Source of the DNA: Zhengitettix transpicula | Lineage: Eukaryota > Arthropoda > Insecta > Orthoptera > Tetrigidae | Direction of reading: 5' to 3' | Length of the DNA stretch: 64,000 bases | NCBI GenBank assembly: GCA_037074705.1 | Contig: CM073590.1 | Span: forward strand, 239,663,101 to 239,727,100 | In this document: one piece after another, positions 55,830 through 64,000 of the stretch | Layout: the number at the start of each line of letters is the position of its first letter | How positions within the stretch are numbered: the stretch's first letter is position 1 | Notes under the pieces: generated by a model | The model's input: the letters and a program-made list of their open reading frames with translations, nothing else | Told to the model about the DNA's origin: nothing | Database searches by the model: none | Position numbers and translations under genes: made by a program

Positions 55830-56545
55830 CAGTAACATTTATTATGACCGATTTTAAAAATTGTGTCACACCGTCAAAATGGCTGAAAATTTGACAGAAG
55901 ACTGTTAAATGTCGGAACGTCTCAGAAACCAACATGTTTAGATACTATCAGCGCAATCTTTCAGAATTTTTAAGTATTCGCTGACCCGCCCTCGTATTAT
56001 TTATTACCAGTCGCTCAGGACATTTTTTTTTAAAAAAAATTATTTTCTTTATTTACAGGGTTTTAATTATTTGAAAAGTGCTGCCAGATTCCAACACAAT
56101 GACAGACAAAACTTTAAAACACATTCAGTGGATCACCACCTTTTTAATTAGAACTGTAGTGATTTTCCTGTTACGCGTTCAGAGTCGCCGAGACTCGTGG
56201 GTAATCGCGTGTCAGTGACTGAAACAAGTGAGGGTCATCACGCCCGCGTCCTGAACTCACAAGAGACGGTCGCAGATGTTTACAGTTCCGTCATCACTCC
56301 TTCCTCTCATTACCATATCAGTTTTTGAAATAACAGTCCGGCCCTATTATGCATTCTCTCTCTCCCACCCAATCGCCTGCAGCGCTTTGCTTCTACACCC
56401 CGCCAGACAGCGTCCGAACAATAATATTATCTCTGAAAAATCATACGGGGCATTATGATGAAAATTAAATAAAAAAATATGTATTCAGACTGATGAGAAT
56501 ACTAATATTAATCAAAATTATTTATATTCATAACTATTTAAATAT
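55830..56545. other. Unassigned DNA
   Basis: No gene recognised. GACAGAAGACTGTT...GTCGGAACGTC near 55894 is a weak tail-like relic. Confidence 0.35.
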
Positions 56546-56547
56546 AT

Positions 56548-57416
56548 TGTAATGCCAATTAATTAAGCCGTGAATTGTTTTTAAATAATTTGAATTGTTA
56601 GTGAACAGTTTGAATTATAGCGAGAGCGAGCAAAGCAACAATGAGCGGCGAGCTCTGTTCCTATTATTGAAGGTTCGGAATGGCGATTACGCGCGCAAAA
56701 GTATGTTTAGTTTTCAGTCTACGGCGAGGAGCGAAAGAGTACAGTTGGAGTCTACGGAGAGGAGCGAAAGGCGAGACATTTTAAAAGTAAATCTTCACCG
56801 AGCTACTTAGAAGTGCTGAGGGAAAACGACATCAGATAGCTGACCAATTAAGAGGATCATCCGAGTTCCTGGGAGCCTAGTAACTTCATAAGTGTAGAAT
56901 CTGTGAGAAAAATTTAGAATCTGTGTAAAAAATTTGCAATATAGTGAGCTTTTGAAGCTCTAAAAGAATGCTGGTACCAGCCGAACAATACGTAAGTAAC
57001 CAGAACTTTAATAAAATCTGTAAACGCTAACTAAAAGGGTAAAGTCAGGTTTCGTTCGCTTTTCTTTCATTTATCAGCACAATATTATTTTGAAGTAAAT
57101 TTTAAACTGTACAGTTAATAAGATCATTCAATAATCTTCACTGTAAATCATCTAACCCAGTAAAGACCCTGAAAGAGATTAAGAGATTTTCATTTTATTG
57201 TAATTGTTTGTAAATTTTAGAAGCCAATTGTTAATAAATCATTTGTTTGTTAAATTTTTATTAATCATTCAATTAATTAACCTATTCATTTTGATCATTT
57301 TATTTAATAGTACAACAAAGTGGGCAAAAATTAATTAAAGCCTACTAGTTACTTATTACGTTTTGGCGCCCAACGTGGGGCAAATAAATTAAACACATAA
57401 TTAGTTGAATATTACA
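56548..57416 (+). repeat. LTR-like unit E9 with a perfect tRNA-Lys primer-binding site
   Basis: TGTAATGCCAATTAATTAAG after ATAT; the LTR part ends CTTATTACG at about 57360, followed by the primer site (57364-57381) and a 35-bp leader ending AATATTACA at 57416, before ATAG. The ATG at 56968 opens eight codons (M-L-V-P-A-E-Q-Y) ending at the donor GTAAGTAA (56992). Box ACCCAGTAAAGACCCTGAAA near 57146. Sister of E2. Confidence 0.8.
57364..57381 (+). other. Primer-binding site for tRNA-Lys(CUU)
   Basis: TGGCGCCCAACGTGGGGC is complementary over all 18 bases to the 3' end of animal tRNA-Lys(CUU) with its added CCA, as I recall that tRNA sequence. It lies a few bases after the LTR-like end, where reverse transcription of an LTR element would start. 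Confidence 0.85.
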
Positions 57417-57497
57417 ATAGTAAAAAATATTAAGGACAAAATCGAAAATTTAAATAAGCATAATGAATTTATAAAATTAATTGTCTGGATTGTCAAG

Positions 57498-57499
<2 letters not shown>

Positions 57500-57578
<79 letters not shown>
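57500..57578. repeat. Compound (CA)n(TA)n microsatellite
   Basis: CA run followed by TA run; target of LTR-like unit E10. Confidence 0.95.
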
Positions 57579-57581
<3 letters not shown>

Positions 57582-58532
57582 AGTAGTTAGAAATTAAGAC
57601 ATTGTTATAATTGGAAAGAAAATAGAGGACTCATTATTAGTGAATATAAAGCGGACACCGCAACAAGGCGGCGAAGCAAAGGAAACATTGTTGGAGTTAA
57701 GAGAGTGTACGCGCTCAAAATCTACGAGACGAAGTTGTTCAGTCGGACGGCGGACACAGTTGCAGGCAGACATCAATTCAGAAAATTCATATTATAAAAA
57801 AGTTTTGCAGTTGGGCAGCGGACATAGAACAGTTCGAAAGCAATATTCAGTCAGGCAATGAACGGCGAGCAGACGCAAATAGAACAGTCTGATAGCAGTG
57901 ACAAACATTCTCTAAAATATTAAAACAATCTTCAGTAGGGAAGGAAAGATTGAAATTAAAGTCGTAATTGGTGGCAGAGCGGAAATTCAACCCGGAGAAC
58001 CATAGACAAAATACAACTAAAACTACACGAGATCTGCAAATCCAGGTTGCAGCAAAGCTTCGAGAAACTACGCCAATTAGGATGTGTTAAAATTTAAAGC
58101 CTGTGAATACTAGAATCAGTGATATCCCCAAATCGTGTGCACGAAAACCCAAAAATGAGACCTGGGCGGCCGTAAGTAGAAAACTCTAAAATTGATTGTA
58201 AACCACTTTTAAAGGATATGTCAGATCGTTCTTTAATTATTCACTAAGTTAATTATTTACTTCTTTAGTTATTTAGTTCTTTAATTTAAATTCAATCTTT
58301 AGTCTTATTTTCGTCCGCAAACAAATTTCGTCGATGTTCAGACGAACTAATTTACCTAAAAAGCTAAGTGTAATTGATTGTATAAAATTCACCCATTTAT
58401 CAAACCCAGATAAAGACCCTGAGATCCCAAATATTATTGTATTTAAAATTGATACTAAATTTGATTAATTTTTTCTAAAAATAGTTCTTTTTATTTAGCC
58501 ACAGCCATTAGTCCTTTTATTTAATTATTACA
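57579..58532 (+). repeat. LTR-like unit E10
   Basis: TGTAGTAGTTAGAAATTAAG to TTTAATTATTACA, (TA)n on both sides. Mini-exon ATG at 58155 (M-R-P-G-R-P) into donor GTAAGTAG at 58172, as in E7. Box AAACCCAGATAAAGACCCTG near 58400. Confidence 0.7.
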
Positions 58533-58689
58533 ATATATATATATACAATAATTTAATTCCGTTAGAGACTGTTTCCCACATGTCTACGAGTATTGCACAT
58601 TATCTCCTTGGAAGATTTTACGAAAGTGTATGAATTGGTCGTCCATTTTAAACTTCAGTCATATGCGTTCCAATAAGCCTTTAGTAGAA

Positions 58690-59300
58690 GCGTTCTGGAG
58701 AGACCTTTGAGGATGCCTTCTCCTCTCTCTCTCCTTTTTTGGAACTAAGGTTCCCACAAACCGAGACACCTCGGTCTGTTTTGAAAGGTGAATGTTCCGT
58801 GGTTGTAGACCTTAGGCATACGGTAATAGTTGTCCGTTGTTCGCATTGGGAGAGTCGGCCAGCTGCCTCCTAAGCTGATCGAGGCACGGAGACCAGCTTA
58901 GGAGCCGGAGAAGGGAATGCTACGTCCCCACAGAAAACCCCTCTACAGCCATCGGTAGGGCGTAGGACATTGGAATAGTCGGTCAGCTGCCTCCTAAACT
59001 GGTCGAGGCACGGAGAAGGGAATGCTGCGTCCCCACAGAAAACTCCTCTCCCGCTATCAGAAGGGCGTGGGACAAGTACTCAATGCCCGACCTACCTGAT
59101 GCAGGTTTTCTAGGGTTTTCCCTGCATTTCTTTAGGCAAATGCCAGGTAGGATCCTTAAAATATATCCCGGGGGCCCCTAGTTAACCCTTGGCTACCTTC
59201 CTCTACCCTTCCGCATCCCCCCTTTCAAATCCCTTCCTATTTAAGGGGAGTTGCCACCACGTGGTTTACCCTCATGGAGCCTGTTACTCTAGTAAAAAAA
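58690..59300 (+). repeat. SINE-like retroposon S, copy 19, with internal duplication
   Basis: Sense-strand copy. The block GTCGGCCAGCTGCCTCC...CCATCGGTAGGGCGTAGGAC (about 58853-58970) is repeated at 58978-59070 in a different version, so this locus is two copies joined by template switching or recombination. It ends CTGTTACTCTAGTAAAAAAAA. Confidence 0.75.
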
Positions 59301-60062
59301 AATCCCCTTGTCGGACTGTGATTTGAAATATTCGAGAGTTCGGAGCGTGTGGTCTCTACGGTAGATAACAGATTCTGCACAGTGCGTGGGCTGTACAGCG
59401 TGACGTGGAAAATATTAACTAAAATTATAAGAATTTTCTATAAATTGGGCGTGCTCCACACTGTGTGATCTTCAAGATAATAACAGTTGAAATAAAAAAC
59501 ACTTACTGAAGTGTAGAATCAGTCTGAAGGTTACACAATACAGATCGCTGTTCCGCGTGACCTCCAGCAAGTTAATAAATCGGGCCGTGACGACGACGTG
59601 GTGTTTCTTCTTTTGTTGCATTTTATTTTTTTCGATATGAGGTCAGACTGAGCCAAAGTAGCTCAACGGTGTGACCCAGAAATCGACGTGCAAAGTGGGG
59701 TAACATCTGTAAGATAGATGGTGTTGGCTGACGGCGGCGGCGAGCTTTGGGGGGTTATTGATTCTGCTGCTGCTCCACCCTGTAACCCTTCCCCTTTGCC
59801 ATCAACAGGCGCGTATTAAGCATAAAATATTAATTCAGGTTTCCTCCCCCCCTAGCGCAATCCGGACACAGTAAGCAGACATTGGATAACCTTTTTTTCG
59901 CGCCTTCATATGCGTGGAACGGGATCACGCTGCTGAATTATATCAATCAACCTGCCGCTGTAAGTTGTCAAGACGTATGCGTTATACTGTTATTGGTAAA
60001 TGTGATGTCGTGCTATGTCCGGCCGTTTCTGGAAGCTTTGTTCCTTATAATATTGTATTTAT
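59301..60062. other. Unassigned DNA
   Basis: No gene or repeat family recognised. Confidence 0.4.
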
Positions 60063-60350
60063 GAACAAGAAATATAGAAAATTCAGGCAAAAAGGGGTAA
60101 TATAAATACCACACAACGTTCTCTGTGATCCTTTGTTCCTTTCGTCAGGTGCTAAGGAGAGTCTAGAGCGACCCAATTGCACTGTCAGTTGAAAACACTC
60201 AAAAGCAATATATATCAACTTCCCTGTGCAGTTGTGTCGCTCTAGGATCTTCTTCGCACCTGACGAAAGGGGACAAGGACCCCAGAAAACCTTGTGTGGT
60301 ATTTATTTTGTCTGTATTGGCTATCTTCCTTATTCATTATTTTCAATCTA
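60063..60350. repeat. Palindromic pair of Penelope-type tails
   Basis: Minus arm 60063-60205 and plus arm 60215-60350. The plus arm (GGATCTTCTTCGCACC, TTTATTTTGTCTGTATTGGC) is the same subtype as 52078-52190. Confidence 0.8.
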
Positions 60351-60494
60351 AAACTTGTCGATGAAGAATGACAATATTATTCCAGATTGATGAACGAAAC
60401 GTAGCATTTTCGTTCCAACGATTCGGCCATTAACGAAAACAAATGATACTAATAATTAAAATACAATTTATAATTTCCTAGTGTTCAATCTCTT

Positions 60495-61050
60495 TTTTTT
60501 AGGGTAACAGGCTACATGAGGGTAATCCACATGGTGGCAACTCCCCTTTAATAGCATAGGAAGGGATTTGAAAGGGGGGATGTGGAAGGGTAGAAGAAGG
60601 TAGCCAAGGGTAACTAGGGTCCCCCGGCTATGGTTTAAGGATCCTACCCGGCATTCGCCTAAAGAAATGCAGGGAAAACCCTAGAAAAACCTGCATCATG
60701 TAGGTCGGGCATTGCGTACTTGTCCCACGCCCTTCCGATAGCCGAAGAGGAGTTTGCTGTGGGGACGCAGCATTCCCTTCTCCGTGCCTCGACCAGTTTA
60801 GGAGGTAGCTGACCGACTATTCCAATGGGAATAGCGAACAACTCTTACCGTATGCCCAAGGTCTGCGACCCCGGAACATACACCTCTCAAAACAGGCCGA
60901 GGTGCCTCGGCTTGTGGGAACCTTAGTTCAAAAACGGAGAGGAAAAGGCATACCCAAAGGTAGCCCCTTCGTATCTCTCCTAAAAGGTTCTGCCTGCGAG
61001 AGAACATCCCTCGCAGGTATTGCCTGCGAGAGAATAGCCCTCGCAGGCCT
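60495..61050 (-). repeat. SINE-like retroposon S, copy 20, with two hairpin units
   Basis: TTTTTTTAGGGTAACAGG to CCTGCGAGAGAACATCCCTC and a second hairpin unit ending near 61048. Confidence 0.85.
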
Positions 61051-61054
61051 TTTT

Positions 61055-61165
61055 CTCGAAAGGGTTTGAAAGGTAGACATGGGTTAACTAGGATCATAAC
61101 CGGCAAATCGCCTGAAAGTGATGCAGGGAAAATCCTAGAAAAACTTGCATCAGGTAGGTCAAAAT
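61055..61165 (-). repeat. SINE-like retroposon S, copy 21, fragment
   Basis: A short piece, GGTAGACATGGGTTAACTAGG to CTTGCATCAGGTAGGTC, joined to copy 20 and followed directly by a Penelope tail. Confidence 0.65.
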
Positions 61166-61245
61166 GATAATAAACAGTATTTTTTTGTCTGAATTGGCTA
61201 CCTTTCTTATTCGTTATTTTCAATCAGACGTAAATTTGTTCACTT
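61166..61245 (+). repeat. Penelope-type tail P, 3' end only
   Basis: TTTTTTTGTCTGAATTGGC, TTTCTTATTCGTTATTTTCA, ATCAGACGTAAATTTG. Confidence 0.65.
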
Positions 61246-62445
61246 TAAATATATTTAGTTCATGTCTTGCATTATTTATTAACGAAGTTGTGGTTGAGGT
61301 GAATTCAAATCACGTCGAAGCAAGGAGTTCTTGACCGTAATTAGAAAAGTAACAAGCAGCTCCGACAAGACAGAAAATATTATACAAACTTTCACATAGT
61401 TTCAGCAGACGATGTGCGCAGTGGCACGGATGACGTCACTGCGCATGCAACTCTAGTCAGTGTAGTGACGTTATGTTATCAATATAATTGCCCCCACGTT
61501 TCTTCCACAATTATTTCGAGCACTCAAATACTGTTTTCAACGTCCTCATTTTTAATTAATATATTTGGATTATTTTCAATGATTTTTATACCAATCATGC
61601 CACAGGGCGATTCGTCAGCGGAAGTAAAATAAACTCAAGAAACCGCTTTAAAAAAAATGCAGGAAGGCGCCAACGAAAATTTATTATTATTCTAATACGA
61701 AATTTTATTTAACCCCCGTTCATTTCTCGATATAACACGCGATAAAAAATTTACGCTTTCAAGCTGACACAGAATTATATGAACTGATGAATTAGATTTT
61801 AGTCATACTAACCTCGAGTATAATGGTGATGGTAAGTTCCATCCCTCAGGTTTTCCAAACCAGAGCTCATTGTCTGGCTTGTCAGACATTTTTCTTTAGT
61901 AAAAACTGTCACGCGGTTTGTGTTTTAAAAAAAAAAATACTTCATACGCAAAGATAATTTGTAACACAAGATAAACATTTCACTATTAGACAGCAATCAT
62001 TTTGTTATCTTTATTCGAGCTTTCTTTTGTACAATCTCTGATTATTTATTTTCACTATTCATAGATCTTCGAATACACAATCTTAGTTTGTTCTTTTTAT
62101 CCCCACTAATTTCTGTCTGTTTTCTAACCTAACATCTCCACATGTTACATCAAACATTCCTTAATTATATTATTTATGTAGTGAGGCAGTTCTCTTCTTC
62201 TTTATTGTACTTTGTCCCGGTGTTTATTACATCACGAGAAACTCAGTTTTCACGGGTGTTCCTCAAACTTGTCTTCTTTTTGAAACATTGCAAGGTCTGA
62301 TTCTTATTTTTATAAAATCTTCACATTTACTATATATAAATTTTAAGAAAATTGTTTCATATTTTAATAGGTCAAATTTGAGATATTACTGAGCTAAGAT
62401 AGGAATTGGACTGAGCCAAAGAAGAAGGAGGCGCATGCAGTCTAT
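61246..62445. other. Unassigned AT-rich DNA
   Basis: No gene or repeat family recognised. Confidence 0.4.
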
Positions 62446-62453
62446 ATATATAT

Positions 62454-63913
62454 TGTAATAAACACAAAAGACTCCTACTATCTTTGTCCACCGTTGTGGT
62501 AGCCAAAATGTAATAACCACATAAATGGGTCGAAATAAAAAGAATAATTTTTATGAACAACAAATAAATTTATTAACACGAAAAGAATTTACAATTTAAT
62601 TTATTATTTTACCATTCTAATATGAAACTCTTGCTCTCATGGGTCTCTACTGGGTTTGACAACGGACAGAATCAAACCATTAAAAGACCCAACATTTATG
62701 TTTTTAAATTTAACAAAAGTACCTACTAAATTTATCTATAAACTTAACCTATAGCTTGCTTCTAACCTTATTATCAAAAGAAGAGAACGACATCTGACTG
62801 GTATCCTTTAATAACGTTTACATTTGTTAATATTGTACATTCCAACTTACGGTTTCTCAGGTCTACTTCGACTCGTTCTTTAGACACGCACTTTATAGCC
62901 CTGACATTCACTCACTGACTCTAACACAATATCACTGGTTCGCCGATATCTGGTTCTCCATATACAGCGGAATATTCCAGGTGTTCGTTGTGCCACTCCT
63001 TGACGTCTTTGCTGCATGCAGGTCGCCTACCATCGAAGACAGGTCCAATTCTCGTACTCATACAGATAGAGCTTCTGTATGTTAAAAATGTTCATAGCTG
63101 TTTTAGTTTTGCTGACTGTCTCTATCTCCTCTCCCACGCTAATTGTCTCTATCTAACTGTCCAACTCTTCGCTGCGTCCTCCGTCTTTCTCTCGTGCTAA
63201 CTAACTGACTATCCTATACAATAGGTGATTTCCCCTATATATACCCCCTAGCCCCCTTGTTTTTCTCTTACGTCGCAACGGCGCGGTGACAGAATCCCAT
63301 TACTCTAATTTACGTTCCGGCCACTGGGGTCCTTCCGCCTTTCGAACCCGACACTCGCGACAGATCCAATTTGTCTTTGGACCTCTCCGCTCGCAAGTGC
63401 GCGATACTAATTTCTCAAGATCCCGAGTCAACAAGTGCCTGGACCCTCATCATCCCAAGTAATTGCGCCATTCGATACGCTCGCAGCTGCTGTACCTCGC
63501 CCTTGCAATTTCTCAGGACTTGTCAGCTGCTCTCTTTTGTCCGACTCGCACAAATACTTTTCTTGCAAGTCCCAAGCACTTGTCAGGTCATTCGTCAGAG
63601 ACAAAAGACTGCTCTAACATAGCCACTTTGGGAACATCTGCTCACCCACTTTCTGCCTTACGAATTCTTCTCGCCGTTTCCCAAATCAATAAGCTACTGG
63701 ACCCGCACTCACTCTTTAGACCTAATTGTCGCATTGTCACACTCTGTCTACAAATTACGGCTTCCTCTCTGCCGCTCACCAGCACTCATCCCAGACAAAT
63801 GTCTTACCGCTCCGTCTTGTCACCTCCTGACAGGACCCGCGGTTCATTTTCCCTCGCATTCTCTCCACGACCCGTGCGCCGTCTCCAATCCAATGCATTA
63901 TATTATATGCATT

Positions 63914-63916
<3 letters not shown>
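62454..63916 (-). repeat. LTR-like unit E11, longest (1463 bp)
   Basis: In sense (minus) it begins TGTAATGCATATAATATAAT at 63916. TATA box CTATAAAGTGC near 62897-62888, donor GTAAGTTGG at 62850 preceded by GACCTGAGAAACC, box AAACCCAGTAGAGACCC, LTR-like end TTATTACA at 62509, then a primer-site-like TGGCTACCACAACGGTGG (62505-62488), and a 33-bp leader ending TTTATTACA at 62454. ATAT flanks both ends. Internal GACAAGTGCTTGGGA-type units repeat several times. Confidence 0.7.
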
Positions 63917-63963
<47 letters not shown>

Positions 63964-63976
63964 TATATATATATAT
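63917..63976. repeat. (TA)n microsatellite
   Basis: TA run with a few AG interruptions forming the 5' flank (in sense) of LTR-like unit E11. Confidence 0.9.
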
Positions 63977-64000
63977 AGGATAATTCAGATAGTGACCACT

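Overview
This is animal nuclear DNA, most likely from an arthropod with a large, repeat-rich genome. The signs are GT/AG-spliced exons 43 kb apart, long AT-rich stretches, (TA)n, (TG)n and (GA)n microsatellites, non-LTR and Penelope-like retroelement remains, tRNA-derived repeats and LTR-type sequences. There is no prokaryotic gene organisation. The species cannot be named from the sequence.

Only one host gene is well supported, on the minus strand. It is an SLC7-family amino-acid transporter light chain (LAT / y+LAT group). Exon 1 (46706 down to 46479) encodes the N terminus, TM1 with the GSGIF motif and the start of TM2. Exon 2 (3065 down to 2819) continues in frame through TM2-TM3 and the extracellular Cys that in this family bonds to the 4F2hc/CD98 heavy chain. 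The intron between them is 43,413 bp and holds most of the window. The gene continues beyond the left edge. Right of 46.9 kb is upstream flank.

Five repeat systems fill the rest. (1) LTR-like units of 0.3-1.5 kb start with TGTA, end with TACA, and sit in TA-rich or (TA)n DNA, with ATAT on both sides in most copies. Several carry a tRNA primer-binding-site sequence only about 35-60 bp from their 3' end, and some a conserved ATG mini-exon with a splice donor. (2) A Penelope-like family has one GIY-YIG-domain remnant near 15.5 kb, and its tails often form head-to-head pairs. Several related or look-alike tails resemble hammerhead ribozymes. (3) A SINE-like poly(A) retroposon of about 0.5 kb is present in about 21 copies, some with hairpin arrays at the 5' end. 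One nested insertion has a clear 12-bp target-site duplication. (4) Broken 3' ends of non-LTR retrotransposons (Jockey-like and RTE/BovB-like) include a 135-codon open fragment at 40.3-40.7 kb. (5) tRNA-like short repeats have recognisable A and B boxes.

Layout: 0-5 kb, LTR-like units, SLC7 exon 2, Jockey-like relic. 5-12.4 kb, SINE clusters nested in Penelope-tail and LINE copies. 12.5-17 kb, LTR-like units and the GIY-YIG remnant. 17-20 kb, simple repeats and tRNA-like repeats. 20-32 kb, SINEs and unassigned DNA. 32-45 kb, LINE relics and palindromic Penelope-tail composites. 46.4-46.9 kb, SLC7 exon 1 and its GC-rich 5' flank. 47-64 kb, LINE relics and six LTR-like units. Repeat boundaries were set by eye and are approximate unless a terminus or duplication is quoted.
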